Source: Hyaloscypha bicolor E
Lineage: Eukaryota; Ascomycota; Leotiomycetes; Helotiales; Hyaloscyphaceae
DNA length: 64,000 bases
Direction: 5' to 3'
Assembly (NCBI RefSeq): GCF_002865645.1
Contig: NW_020194558.1
Location: forward strand, 1,392,014 to 1,456,013
Position numbers and translations under genes: made by a program. The notes below the pieces were generated by a model that was not told where the DNA came from, did not search any database, and worked only from the letters and a program-made list of their open reading frames with translations. Shown here piece by piece: positions 32,301 through 46,193 of the stretch (position 1 is the first letter of the stretch; every line of letters begins with the position of its first letter).

Positions 32301-34790
32301 ACCTATAATAGAAATTAGTAAATCTAAGAAATATTTAAATATTATAAAATAATTCTGGTTCTAGCTATTTAATAATATTATAGATCTATTTAGGATTCGT
32401 ATAAATATCTTTTATTTTAATAAAAAAGCCTAAGAATTCGATTTCCTTAATATTAAACTTATATTTACTAAGTTTATAAAATAGGTTATTTTTATATAGC
32501 CTAGTAAGTATCTAGCAAATATAATTATAGTATTTATTTTTATTTCGGGAATAAATAAGAATATTATTTAAATAAATAATTATAAAATAATTTAGAAGTT
32601 CTATAAATATAATATTAATATATATTTAAAATATAATTACTTTAGTATATTTTATAGCTAGCCTAAAAAACATTATAAGATATTTAAAATAGCTATAGCG
32701 GGTCCTAAAAGCTATTTTCTACTCGTATTCTTTATAAATTCTTATTTAATAATATATATCTTTAAGATCTAACTTTATAAAAATCTTGGCTTTTTAGAAC
32801 TAGTTAAAGGTTTTATTAATAAAAGAAAGCAAATACTAATTCTTAATTATAACTTAATTAAGTCTATAATAATTAATATAAAAGTATAGCCTTTTATTTT
32901 TCTTAGAAATAAAAAGAATAAGTACTTCTATTAGTTAGGTTTTTAATAAATTATATAAAGGTCTATATAGAATTATACTATCTATATTAATAGAGTATTT
33001 AATATTATTAAGATTAGGAAATTCCAAAGCTTTATTAGAATTAAAAACCTTTAAGAAATTTTTATATTTATTATTCCAGAAATAAATAAATACTTCTAAG
33101 GCTTCTTTCCGGAAAATATTAATTTATTATATTAAAAACTTCTATTTAGTATTACTAGAACCATATAATAAAGCAGAAATCTAGTAATTATTATAAATAT
33201 ATAAAGTCTATTATTTAGGATAATTATATTTGCCTTTAATTAAGAATAAGACTTGAGATACTAGTTTAGAATACTGGTTAAGCTTTTTATTAAACTCATT
33301 TAGTATTAGGATCTTAATATTATTAGGCTATTATAATATAACAAGTTATACTTTCTAAAAATCATATTATTTTAGCAGTTTTAAGATTTTGGTTATATAG
33401 TAAAAACTGCGGCCTTTTATATATAACTTATAGAAATTATATAAAAAAGCTAGTTTTTCTATAATTCTAGAAAAGAATCTTTTCTAAGTATTTAATTAAT
33501 TAAGCTTTTATATATTATATACTATTTATACTTTACTATTTATACTTTTGATTTATTATTTTACTATTAAGTTATATTTTATATTCTAGTATACTTTATA
33601 TAGGTTTTTGTTTTATTATAGTTTCCCTCTTATATTATATAAGTATATATATCTATTATTTCTTAATATAGTTTATATATTATATAAGAATTACTTTATA
33701 AAATTCTATATTAAAGATAAGGCTATAAGAGCTAATATTCTAATACCTATAGAACCAGAGCTTAAAAGAATATATCTCGCTATAATTATTTATAATAAAT
33801 ATCTTAAGATTATATATTTAATAGATTTTAAATTAGTTCTTATAAAAGATTATAAATTCTTAATTATATTTAGCTAAGGTAATAAAGCCCCGGTTTTAAA
33901 TCTAATTATTATTAAAGAAATTATAATCTAATTCGGTATTATTAAATTTGCTATATATTTTTAAAATACCTATTTCTAGCTATATTAATTTTATTTAAAT
34001 AGTTATATAAAATAATATACCTTTTTTATTATAGCCAAAATTATTAATATTTAAAATTTAGCTTTTCCTTTTTCTTTTCCCTATTTATTTCTTAGGAAAA
34101 TCTCCTCTAAAGTATTCTTTTATAGTAATAGTATTAACCTGCTTTTATAAATGCCTTAACTATTTTATAGTTTTGGCCTTATTAGGGTTCTATTAAGCCT
34201 ATTTAGTATATTTGAAATATTTCGTATTTCCTAAGAAATATTTTTTCTATTTATAAGTCTAATAAACTATATCTAAAATAAAACTAGTATTTTATTAAGG
34301 CTTTAAAAAGGCCAAAATACTACCTGAGGATTTCTTATATAGTTTTCGGAACTTTTTCTTTCTTTTTTAATAGCCTTATAAATCAGAATTTACTAAATCA
34401 GAATCCTTAGAAATAGAATTACTCTTATTAAACTTCTCTGTTTTTATTTTCCTTAATTTAGAATAAATAATATATTCTACTTTCTAAGCTTTTTTAAGTT
34501 ATTTAGAAATAGATACTGCTTTATTTTCCGAGAAAATAAATATAAGTATTTAATAAATCTTATAGTTAGATAAAGTAGTATTAAGAGTCCGGATCCGGTT
34601 TCTTTTAGAATATAGGTTCTAGTTAATTTTAAAACTAATTATTTGAATATATAATTCGGTAACTATCTTATTATTTTTTTAATAAAAATCTCGGAGTTTT
34701 TTAAAAGTATTTTACTAATAGATTTAAGATACTTAAAATATATTAGCTAAATAAGCCTTGAATTACTTCTAATAAACCTTATATAATAAT
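29341..34790 (-). mobile_element. RIP-mutated Ty3/Gypsy element Z (limits uncertain)
   Basis: Reading the minus strand from about 33,000 down to 32,200 gives the order of a Gypsy reverse transcriptase despite many stops. Recognisable pieces are YSYFKYLIM (FEYLVMPFG in active copies), IIIYLNNILIYS where YLDD is expected with both Asp changed to Asn, and KYKFNIKEIEFLGF followed by RFTNFYYRFI. Direct repeats resembling each other at about 27390-27730 and 34790-35150 might be LTR remnants, but their ends were not resolved. Integrase should lie at lower coordinates (30-31.9 kb); I could not verify it. The element is inactive. Confidence 0.6.
30068..30140. repeat. 15-bp AT tandem repeat
   Basis: About five copies of AAATATATTAATAAT lie head to tail inside the RIP-mutated block. 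Confidence 0.85.
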
Positions 34791-35831
34791 AGACTTTATT
34801 TTATTATAGCCTTTTAAGTATTATAAGATTTGTTCTTAAAAGCATTTATAATAAAGTTAATTCTAGAAAAGTATTTATTATAAGTCTAAGATTAGATTCT
34901 AAAAACCATTTCTTAGAAAAATATAAATATTCTCTATTTTTTAAGGAACTTTCTATAATATAAGTTAGATATCCGAACTTTAAAAAGCTTTTCTCGGTTT
35001 AAATATATCTTTAGGATATTATATAATAGCTTCTAATAAATAATATTGAGATTACTTTTAAAGCTTATTATATTAGAAAAGAAAATAAGTTCTAATTCTA
35101 TTTCAGGAAGTTCTTTAGTAGAAATTACTAAAAAAGATAAAATAAACTTATAAATAAAGTTTTTATAAAATATAATAAACCGCAAGATATTTCTAAAAAT
35201 ACTCTTATATTATTTTAATTATAAGATATATTAGTTAATTATATTTACTAATTCTTGCTTTTATTAGAGTACTTTGACTTTAATATACAAGCCCTATTTT
35301 ATAGCTTAGGTAATAATAACTCGAATATTAATCTCGGTATTTTAATTATTACCGGGATTATTTCCGTTATTATTACTAGCTCTCGGAGGCTCTTAAGGGG
35401 CTCTATTAAAAGTATTAGACAAGCCTTTACTATTACTTATATTAGAATTAATTTAGTTAACTTTTTCTATAAAAATAACTTTAGTAAAGAATTATATATT
35501 TCGCAGATTTCGAGATATAATTATTTATTAAACTATTTTTTTTAAGAATAGAGAAATTAGCTTATAAGGTATTTATTAGTAAATAATAAAATAAATTATA
35601 AAACCATAGTATTAAATTTAATATAGAACTAATCTCTATTTTTCCTATAAGGTTTAGAGAAGCCTTCTCTAAATAGGAGGCCCTAATAATATATATATAA
35701 TTAGAAATTTATAAGCCTAATACTTATAATATAAATAATAATTAGTTATAATATTAAAGAGCTATTAATTTCTCTAATTAATACCCGTAATATCCGAGGT
35801 TTATTATATGTCCTTAAGTTACGTGCGACTC
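34791..35831. other. AT-rich segment with possible LTR remnant and LINE A tail
   Basis: The first part (34790-35150) resembles 27390-27730. The part 35540-35831 lies directly downstream of LINE A homology on the minus strand and ends with a run of eight A (minus sense) near 35540. It could therefore be the 3' tail of LINE A or a separate element. Open frames here, such as 35255-35545, have no recognised motif. Confidence 0.35.
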
Positions 35832-38540
35832 TATATATATTATAATTATATAATTCTAGCTATTAGGGTTTTAATTTAATATAATATTCTAAATATAGTT
35901 TATATTCTAGTTTCTTAACTTTATTAATTTTAGTTCTTAGAAAAATAAAAAAGGTTTTTACTAATTTAAAGTTATTTATAATAATAGTAGTATTTAGCTT
36001 AGCTAATATATTTATTTTTTCGTTTCTTATTATATTTATATATCCTGAAACCTAAATTAGTTCTATATTAGCCCTTTTAGTTTTACGGGCTTTAATAGCT
36101 AATATAACTCTAATTTATTAATTTTAGTCTAATTTATTAGAAAAAGTCTTTAATTAAAATAAACTAGCTTAGTTATTTATAAAAATATTAAAAAGCTTTT
36201 CTTTTTTTATTATATTACTAGTATATTTAATAGCTTTAATAATGCCTTCTAGTTCTTTATTATAAACTATAATACTAGCTCTTATATTATAGCTTTTTCT
36301 ATATTTAGCTATAATTAATATATAAGAAGTTTTATAATTATGAATTATAAGCCCTAGACTTCTTTTAGTTTCTTTTTTAGTTTAAGATTTATTTATATAT
36401 ATAAATAATATAAAACTATTATTATATAAAGTTTTTAAATAGAAATTATATAATATAATAGTTTTTTTCTTTAGTTTCTTTTATATAATAATTTTATAAA
36501 ATACTTTTCTATTCTAAAAAATAAAATAAAAGTATTTTATAGTTTTTAAATCTTTAAGATTTATTAGATTAATAATAGAATTTACTATAATTTCTATTTG
36601 AGACTTTTTAATTATATAATCTCGCTTTAGATTAATATTTAGACTATAAATAGAATCTATATCTAAATTCTATTATTTTTGAATTCCTAGATTTTTAAAA
36701 GAACTTTTCGAACTCTAGTTTAATAAAGTATTTTAGATTTAATTTAAGAATATAAAAGATATATTAATAATAACTATAATTTAGTCTTATAATAAATAAA
36801 ATTAAAACCAGTTTAATCTTTATAGAAATAATAGAAGTAGTTTTAAATACTTCTAAGGTTTTCTTTAAAACTAGGTTTTGAATTATTTAAAAAGGCTAAA
36901 TTTGAGTTTTATTTTTAGTTTTCTATTATAATATAGAATTATAATTTATTATACTAGTAATATAAATTAAATATAAATATCTAATTATAAAAGAAAATAA
37001 ATTATATAATATATTTATAAGTTTTTATATTCTATAAAAGGCTTGTTTTGCTTTAGAAGCCTTATAGGCTATATATTTCTTAAATCTGAGATTTTTATTA
37101 AAATAGATCTCTAGTTATTTAATTACCTTATTAGAGAAAACTAGTTTCCTATTAAATAGTTTTAAACTAGGCTTCTTTTTAGAATTATTAAAGTAAATAA
37201 GCTCTATTTTATTTATATTAAAGCTAATAATATTCTTTTTCTTTAGATTAATTATATTTTCTATTTCTTATTCTAAAGTTTTTTTTTTAAAAAAAAAACT
37301 ATTAAAAGTAATAATAAAAGATATATTATTTAAATAGAATCTGAATTTAATATTTATAAATTAGAAGTAATATAAGTAATATAGGGTTTTTTTATATAAA
37401 ATACTAGTAAATATAAACTTAAATACCTTACTTTAATATTATTATTAAAAACTAGTTATAATACTTAGTTATTTAGGAATAATAATACTCAGAAAATAAG
37501 GCTAATAAATAATAGTAAACTAATTATAATTTATAATAGCCTATTCTTAAATATATAATTAAAAATATATTTAATATCTAGAAAAAGAGTATTAGTTTTT
37601 AGCTTATAGAACTTATTAGTTTTTATTTTATTTTATAATAATAAAATAGTATTAATAATTAATTTATATAGCCTGTCTTTTATTTAAAAGAAATATAATA
37701 AATTATTAGTCTTAGCTAAATAACTAAATCTCTTAGCTAGTATTTTTTTTAGAAACCTTTTCTAGGTAATTAAATAGGGAAATAATTTAATATATTTTAG
37801 ATAAAAAATAGTTTAGTTTTTCTAATTTCTTTAGAATAAAGCTAATAGCTTATTTCCAGATTTTAGAATAGTATTTCTTATTAATAAATAAGAAATATAG
37901 CTTATAAAAATATCTAAAAAAGCTTTATAAATATAAATTATAATCTTTTAAGTAATTAAATCTAGTTCTGGAGTTTTATTCTTTATTTTAGATATATATA
38001 TTTATTTTAGTTCTATTTTAAATAAAATAGGCCTATAGTTTATTAGATTAATAAATTTAGTATTTAGAAATAATAAAAAAAGCTTAATTTTAAAAATATT
38101 ATATTTCTTTTAAAAAATTAATTTTAGTTTTTTATTATTATTTAAAATATTAGAAATAAATTAATATATAATATTTTTATTATATTTTATAGTTTTAAAA
38201 ATTAATTAAAAGTTTTTATTTTTTAAGAATTTATTCTAATATATTAGCTTAATACTTTTAATAATATTAAAATAAGTATTTTTTATATTTTAGAGTTTTT
38301 ATTTATAAAAAATATATTTTAAAGCTTTAGATTTATAGCTATAATATAGTATTAATTTATATAAAGTCTTTAAGTTTTTATTTTATTAGAATTTAAAATA
38401 TAAACTAGTAATAGATTTTGAAATATTATTACTAGCTATATCTATTATTCTATTTATAAAGTTTTTTATTAATAAATCTAGTTTTTAATTTATATTATTA
38501 AATAAAAAGAATATATTTTTAAAACTATTAATAAAATAAA
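35832..38540 (-). mobile_element. LINE A, ORF2 RT to RNase H part
   Basis: On the minus strand this segment is collinear with 48585-51330 of LINE C. It covers the RT region (the block around 37000-37230 matches 49930-50160) and the RNase H region (the block around 36250-36000 matches 50870-51200). It is far more mutated than LINE C, with frequent TAG/TAA stops. It joins logically to 39755-41344 and 56114-56305, which hold the earlier parts of the same element. Confidence 0.75.
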
Positions 38541-38544
38541 TTAT

Positions 38545-39752
38545 TAATTATAGCTAAATATAGAAAAAGCCAGAATATAGGAGCTAGTACTATAGTTTAT
38601 AATAGAGAACTAGAAGGCGTTACTAGAGCTATTAAATATACTAATAGTAAAGTAAAAAAAGGAAAGCTTTTTAATATCTATATAAATAACTAAGCTAGTT
38701 TACTAAGACTAAAAACTTCTTTTAATAAACTAGAATAAAGTTAATAAATTAGAGCTATATTAGCTACTAAAGCCCTTATAGCTAAAGGAGCTAATATAGA
38801 ACTAATCTGGATCCCAGAATATATAAATATAATAGGGAATAAAGAAATAGATATACTAGCTAAAATAGGTACTACTTCTCTTATATTAGAACCTGAATTA
38901 ATAAAAACCTTCTTTGCTTTTCTAAGAGTTCAAATTAATAAAGTTAAGAAATAAAAATATAAACTACTTTTAGAATCTTATATTAAACTAAAGACCTAGC
39001 TAGAATTATATAATAATATATATTTATAAAAAGTATCTAAGAAAATATAGCTACTTTTAGAAATACTAAGGCTACTAGCTAGTATCTTCTTCTAATTAAA
39101 GCTAAGTTACGGATACCTAAAGTCTTATTTATATAGGCTAAATATAGTATCTAATAATAAATGCAAATGCGGGAAAACTAAGAATATAAAACACTTTCTT
39201 TTATATTATATATTATATAAGAAGGAATATATTAGACTATTTAGTTAATTTAAAAGTAGCTTAAATACTAGTACTTTTAATCTATAATTACTATTATATA
39301 CGGAAGTTAGAATATTAAATATACTAGTATTCTTAAAAGAAAATAGTATATGAACTAAAGTATAGAAATAGAGAAAGTAGAAATAAGAGAGGAAATAGAG
39401 AAAGAAATAGGAAAAGAAATAAGAGAAGAAATAGGAGAGGAAATAGGAATAAAAATAAGAGAAATAGAAATAGAAGAATAGAAATAGAAAAGTAGTAATA
39501 GAAATAAAGTAGTAATAGAAATAAAGTAGTAATAGGAATAAAGTAATAATAGAAATAAAGTAATAATAAGAAAGAAATCGTGATTTATATTTATTTTCTT
39601 TATTTCCTTATTATTATTATTCTAGAAATATATCTTTAATTATTTATTATACCTATATTAGAAATTGGGCCTATATATAAATTACTAAGATATATACTAG
39701 CTTAGTTAGCTATATTATATAGTTCTAAACTAATAAAGTATATTAAAAGAAT
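38545..39752 (+). mobile_element. LINE B, 5'-truncated 3' end with UTR
   Basis: Homology starts inside the RNase H domain (equivalent to about 50860 of LINE C) and continues past the point where LINE C diverges. It goes through a C-terminal zinc-finger-like motif CKCGKTKNIKHF at about 39160-39200 and a purine-rich 3' UTR (39360-39580), to a conserved end ATAAAGTATATTAAAAGAA followed by A/T. It is heavily RIP-mutated. A 5' truncation is normal for LINEs. It sits inside LINE A. Confidence 0.75.
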
Positions 39753-39754
39753 TT

Positions 39755-41344
39755 TTTTTAAATTTTACCTAATTTACTTTTTTAATATTAAATCTAATTA
39801 GATTTAAACTAGAGCTATAAATTAATTTACTAATAATAATTAGAATCTAAATCTAGTAATATTTACTAGTTTTTAATCTTAATTACTATTTTACTAATAA
39901 TAAAACTTAAATCTAATATAAAAGAAATAAATATATTTAATTTATAGAAAATACCTTTTTCTGATTTATTTAATAGCTTTAAAAGTAGTTTTCTATATAG
40001 CTAATTAAATGAATTATATAAGTATTAAGAAATTTAAGAGAATTTTACTAAAAGATAATATATATTAAAATTATCTAATAATAGTAAGCTATTATAGAAA
40101 ATAATAAATAAAATATTTTCTTTTAATATAATTAATATATTATTAGAGTTTTTTAAATAAATTATATTATAGAAATTAGTTAATTATATTTTTAATATAT
40201 CTAGATTTAAGTTTATAATTAAATAATTAGAATTACTTAATAAGTTTTAAGCTAGACTAGCTTATAATTCACGAGCTATATAAAATAAAATTCTAGGTTT
40301 CAAAATATTATAATTCGGAAATATTTAAAAATAGCTAAAATATATAATAGAATAATATTTCTGATTATTATTATTTCTTATTATTATTTAAAGCTCCTGA
40401 ATTACTAGAACTTTAATATCTAATTCTATAACTATTTATAAAACGGTTTTAGTAATAGGATTATTATAGTTTATATTAATTTATAATACTTTAATATAAT
40501 TATTTATTAATAGTAATAACAGAAATTATAATAGTAATAGCTTGTTTTATTATTAAATAGATTTCATATAGCTTGAAATTAGCTAAATAAATAATACTTA
40601 AATAATTAGAGTATTTAGTAATTATATAAGAGTATTTTTTATTTTTCTTTTTATAAATAAAGCAAAAATAGTTCTTAGTTATATAACTCTTATTATATAG
40701 TAAATATTTAGGTTCTTTTTATAAATAGAATCTAAATACCCGTATTTTATATATTTAGTATATTATATAATATTAGAAATAATATAGTATTTTACTATTT
40801 TAATAGAGATTCCAGCTATAAAAAGTCTATTTTTAATAGCTCTATTAGCTTAAATCTCGATAGAAAATACTATTATTACTAAACTAGCTTATTAGAGGCC
40901 TAAATTTTTCTTTTTCTTAAAAGTAGCCTAATAAGATTACCTATAGTTAATAAATTCTAGTTTCTTATTAAAAATCTTGATTTTTTCTAGAATTAAGTTT
41001 ATTTCTTCAAATATATTAAACTTATAAATAAATATATTATAAATAATAACTTTATACTAGGGTTTCTTTTTTTATAATTACTTCGTTTTAAATCAGAAAA
41101 TTAGAATTAAACTCAGAAATAATATTTATTATAATATTATTCTTTAAAGAAAGAAAAACTATAGAAATTACTAATTTCTTAATTCTTTTAAAGCAAAAAG
41201 TAGAATTAAGTAAATTATAAATAGAAATAGCTAAAAAAGAACTAGCCTGCTTTATATAAGCTAATAGGAAAGTACTTTTCCTAGAGAGGGCTTTTAATTT
41301 AGTATTATAAGTATTATTAGTATTATAAATACTATTATTACTAA
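39755..41344 (-). mobile_element. LINE A, ORF1 end to ORF2 endonuclease part
   Basis: Reading minus, this continues LINE A. The block at 41150-41300 matches LINE C 47015-47160 (gag-like ORF1). The 40650-40950 block matches the zinc-knuckle region, the 40150-40450 block the endonuclease, and the 39760-39980 block LINE C 48370-48560. It ends at 41344 at the left LTR of Gypsy X with ACTAA, the mutated partner of ACTAG on the other side. Confidence 0.75.
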
Positions 41345-41512
41345 TATAATAGGTTACTAAAAGAGTAGCGAGTCAGGAAGTAATCCAAAGTAGTATTATA
41401 ACTGAAACTTGAGGAAGTAAATAAGTTATAGGAGGCATAAAGCCTTATGAGCTTATATACGGACTATAGATATATATATATACTTGCTAGGATACTTAGA
41501 CACTTTATAATA
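41345..41512 (-). repeat. Gypsy X left LTR (3' LTR), 168 bp
   Basis: This 168-bp repeat starts TATAATAGGTTACTAAAAG (TG expected, as in copy Y) and ends CTTTATAATA. It matches 55946-56113 and 59332-59499 over its full length. The adjacent inner sequence (41513 onward, read on minus) is a polypurine tract AAAAGGAAAGGG, which marks this as the 3' LTR of a minus-strand element. Confidence 0.9.
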
Positions 41513-44400
41513 CTGCCCTTTCCTTTTATGGCTTACTCTCTTCCGAGATATTCCCGGATCCTAATAAGAAAATAAAAAGGAAAGCATTTTATTCTCTTTT
41601 CCTAAGTTCTTATAACTTTCATATAACTTCTTAGTAAAATAAAGCAAAAACCCCTACCCTTAACTTCTTATCTTTTCTAATTACTTAAGACTAGGAACTT
41701 AATATTTTATTAAAAGATCCTTAAAACCTATTCCCTAAAAAGCTTCCTGCCAGAGAATTAAAAAGATTATAAGGTTTCTTCTTTCTTATTTCTAACTAGT
41801 AAAAGCTAGAAGCGAGATTCCGTAAACTAGAATAAGTATTTCCGGGGCTTTCCGGGGCTTGGCTTAAGATTTATCTAGGTCTAATAAGCTATCTTCTAAC
41901 TTATCTAGTATAAAGGTATTATTTATTTTAGCTTTATTTACTTTAGCTTCCTTATTATTTATCTAATTATTATCTAATAGGCTTTTAATTCCGACTATAT
42001 TAATATTAATAGATAATTATCTTAGTCTATCTATTATCTTCTTATTAATATTTATTATTACTTTCCTAAATATATTCTTCTCTTAATTATAGATCTAGAG
42101 ATCCGTTATTACTTATACTAGTTCTACTATTTCCGATCTATATACTTTATTTAGTATATTTTTATCTAGGTCTAGTATTAGACTACTAGTAATTCGGAGG
42201 CTTATTAATAATATAAATCCGAATATCTATTAGGTTATTTAGAGGAAATATATTAATTTAAAGACTTCTTCTTTAGTAATATTATAATAAGTAATTTCTT
42301 AGTTCTATAGTCTTAATTCTTGAATTATATATTAAGAATATAATTAGAATTATACTAATTATATTAAGATTTCTTTATTTATTTACTAGTATATATTTAT
42401 ATTATATTTATTATAATTTATAAGTATAATAAGTAAATAGTTACTAAATACTTTATTATCTTTTAAGCAAATATCTTTATTTCTATATTATTACTATTTT
42501 TAGTATATAAATTTAGATTTTATATTTAATTATAAAAGAAATATCTTTAGATATACTATTTATTTTTTTCTTTATTTTAGAAAAAGCTTATAGCCGAGCT
42601 CTTTTAAGGTTTTTCTAGTCTTTTTTATAACTTTCTACTTTACTTTATTATATATATTATAAATAAAGACTTTATATAAAATACCTATATTAGTAATAAC
42701 TCTTCTCGGCTTTATTAGTCTTTTTATTAGGCTTACTATAGTATTCTAATTACTTATAAAGATTTCTTATAAGAAGTCTTATTTATCTAGATTTATATAT
42801 TATTAGACTAGATTAATAAAGTTATTATTTCCGTAATATAGGTATTCTATATTCTATTATATTAGTTATATAATATTTCTAAATATAAATTAATTATATA
42901 TATTATTATATTTTTAGAATTATTATTATAAGTCTTTTTTATATTTAAAAGCTAGATTAATATCTTATTATAGGATCTTGGCTATTAATTCTATTTATGG
43001 CTCTTATACTTTATCTTAACTATTAATATCTATTCTATTATTAAATATATTATTCTAGTACTTAGCCCTAAAAAGTTTCGAATTACTATCTAATACTTGC
43101 TTCTTTCCTTTATTTTTATTTAACTTATAAAATTTATTTAGTAATAACTTATTAAACTAATATTAAATCTTCTTTATTTCTTTTAATTCTTTCTAGCTTA
43201 TTTATATTAGTTTTTTTATAAAGTTAGTAATTTAATATAGCTTCTAAAATATATATTACTATAGGTTAGCTTTCTTTACTTTCTTTTTTAATAATATCTT
43301 AGTTACTAGGTAAATAGTATTCTTTATTAATATTACTAGTATAAATATTATTAGCTTAAGTCTAGTTTTTAGGCTTTTCTTTAACTTTAGGAAGATTTAT
43401 AAAGCCTAGTCTTTTGCCTTTACTTTCTTTATTAATATTAAGACTTTCCTAATCTTTCCCGGATTATTATTTAGGCTAGGCTCTAGTTTCTTTAATAATA
43501 TTAGTTTCTTTTCCTTTTTCTTACTTTTATTCTTATTATTACTTATCTTATTCTTTATATCTTAGTATTCCGGGTTATTCTTTTATAGCTATTTTCTAAA
43601 TTATTTCTAACTAGTATAGTATTTTTCTAGATACTAGTTATAGATTTATTAAATAGCCTCTGTATTTATTATTAAAGCTATTATATCTAGGCTTTTTTTT
43701 TCCCGAATTTTTCTTTTTTTATAAAATATATTAGAAATCTATAATTATCTGGCTTATTAAAATCCGGACTTTATATAGTAATTTTTTTATTTATTTATTA
43801 TAGGGCCTTAATAGCTACTTCTTTTATTATTTTATTTTTAAAATCTATATCCGGTTCCGGCTTTTTAAATATACTAAAAAGATATACTATTACTATAAAG
43901 TTATTAGATTATATAAATAGTTCGTTTTTTAAGACTATTTAATATAAGAATTATTATATTTCCTCTTATATATAAGGTGGCTTATTTCCTATTTAAGCTA
44001 TTATTTTTTCCCGGGAAATTTCCCGGTTATTATTCTATTACTTTTATTATCCGGATTTAGGAAGTATTAAGCTTATTAATAGTTCTTATTATAATACTTT
44101 ATAATAAGTTATAGATTATAGAAATAAAGGTTTATATTATCTTTTCTTTTTTACTTAGCTTTAATCTAGAATTAGTAAAAGTAAAGATTTATATTATTTT
44201 CTTTTTATTACTTGACTTTTTACTTATATTTACTTATAAAATTTTGAGTTTTAATTAATTCTTATTTTTAGTATTTTCGGGTCTTTTTTAGAATAAATAT
44301 TCCCGTCTTATTAAAACTTATTTATAATTATAAGTATAAATATACTAATTCTCGGTATTAGGCCTTAGCTTAAAAAAATATTTCTTATAAAATATTATTA
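41513..44400 (-). mobile_element. Gypsy X, extra segment between integrase and 3' LTR
   Basis: About 2.9 kb lies between the integrase region and the 3' LTR and is present, collinear, in copy Y (about 59500-62300). On minus it shows protein-like stretches in Y, such as SDWNTIIGLVERLIKPRR near 60700 and a Lys/Asn/Ser-rich part near 61350-61500. I cannot assign a family. The position corresponds to where env-like or accessory ORFs sit in some Gypsy elements, but no envelope feature is seen and gag-like identity is not excluded. Confidence 0.5.
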
Positions 44401-46014
44401 CTATTTCTTATATATATTCTAGGTCTTTAGCTTTATACTAGCTATTATAATCTGCTATCTAGCCCTTTTATTATATTAGGTAATATAGTTTTCTTTATTA
44501 TATTTAATACTAGAAGTTTATAATAGCCTTAATTTCCTATTTCTTAACTTCTTTTCCTTAGTTATTTAAAATAAGTTCTATTCCGGGTTCTTCTAAATTA
44601 GTATTCTCTTGCAAATCCCAAGTAAATTCCTAGTACTTTATTAGAAGATTTATATAAAAGATATTATAATATTTCTAATTTTCTAGTAATCTGAGCTAGT
44701 ATACTTAATAGCTAATTTTCTTATTTACCCTAAATAGTTCTATTTTCTTTAGTTCTAGCTTTTTATAGAATTAGTTTAAGTTTATATTCTTTATATTAAA
44801 TATTACTAGTTTACTAACTTTAAACTTTATTCTCTTATATTTTATATTATAATACTTTATTTATATATCTTATATATAAATTAATATCTTCTTTAGCTAA
44901 TTATATATCTTTTAAAGTTTTCTTATTAGGTTCTTTACTAATTCTAATTTATAGTTTTATAGTTTTACTAGCTAGAAAGATTTTATAATCTTTCTATTTA
45001 CTTTAAATAAAAATAGCTTTATTAATAAAAATAGGCTATTTCCCTATATAAATTCTACTAGATCTAATAAGTCTGTCTAGTTTTCCTAGTTAAAGTCTAT
45101 AAATATTCTCAGAAAATCTTCTAATACTATTTTTTTTTTTTAGTTTAGTTATTTATTTATAAATAAAATACTATAAAGGTTTTTCTTTTTATCCTAAGAG
45201 TTTTTATAAATATCTTCTAGAATATTAAGATAAATAGCTTTACTTTATTTATTATAATATTATCTAGTATTTTATATTTTAAAAATATATAATAAAGAAA
45301 TATATATATAAATTATTTTAAGTTTATTTCTTTTTAAACTAGAATAAAGTTTCCTTTCTTTATTAACTTATATACTATTACTAGAATTATATTATATATT
45401 ATCTATTTTCTTTCTTTCTTATAAAAGAAGTTTACTAATTTTTTAAATAATAGTAGGTCTATAATAAGATCTAGTATAATAGAGCCCTAGAATTTTCCTA
45501 GAACTAGAAGTAGTTTTAATTTACCTAGTATTAGTATTCTTAAGAACTTATTTCTTTAATATACTAGATATAAGCTAATAAAGTTATTTATATTAGTATT
45601 TATATTTATCTAGAATAATAGCCTTTTTATTACTAGAATTATTTTATTTCTTCTAAAATAGCCTATAGTTAGGCTATTATAGAACTTTTTTAAAAGGTAT
45701 TTTCTTAGTTTAGTATTTTCTAGTACCTATAAATAAGTCTTTTTATAAATTTATAGGCTATTCTCGAAAGTAAAGTTCTTTTCTTCCGGATTTATATATT
45801 TCTTTTATATATTTTAGATCTCGGTTATTATATTATTAAATAGTTATTTCTTCTTCTTAATTTCTTCTGGGATTTCTTTTATAAGATTATATATTATATA
45901 TATATTTTTATAGCTATTACTTTATATTTATATTTCCGCGATTTTTCCTAGCTCCTATAATATTTCTTCTTTTTCTTATTTTACTTATATATAGGTATTT
46001 TAAACTATTATATA
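44401..46014 (-). mobile_element. Gypsy X, integrase region
   Basis: Minus-strand reading gives a Gypsy integrase with many RIP-type stops. It shows a zinc-binding N-terminal block (GYFRRNKI, then CLVY..RNKFLR near 45520-45660), GSIILDLIIDLLLF as the start of the catalytic core near 45480, GIKRK..FHPQ-like and NSIRRF-like positions further down, and a final RLLENQKYYNIFYKS, comparable to the KLPENWKIHNVFHVS ending of such integrases. It is interrupted at 46014 by LINE C. Confidence 0.65.
46002..46014. repeat. Target site duplication of LINE C, left copy
   Basis: The 13-bp AAACTATTATATA here recurs at 52000-52012, immediately after the poly(A) end of the LINE insertion. Confidence 0.8.
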
Positions 46015-46193
46015 CAGATTTCCCCCCTTAGAACCAGAAAATCAAGTACTCGAATAACACATTATTCTCCGGTTTTTTTACCCCCCTTACTTTCACACCC
46101 ACACTTCACCCACCTTCAGAACTCACTCAATACACCTTAGCCCTTTGGCCCCAGGCTCTAGAACCTACTATAAGTAGAGCTAGAACAGGCTAA

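Noticed and set aside
33608..33877. 89-codon frame, and another at 35255-35545, in the AT-rich block
   Set aside because: They consist mainly of Ile, Tyr, Lys, Leu and Asn as expected from A/T-rich DNA, lie among decayed retroelements and show no motif.
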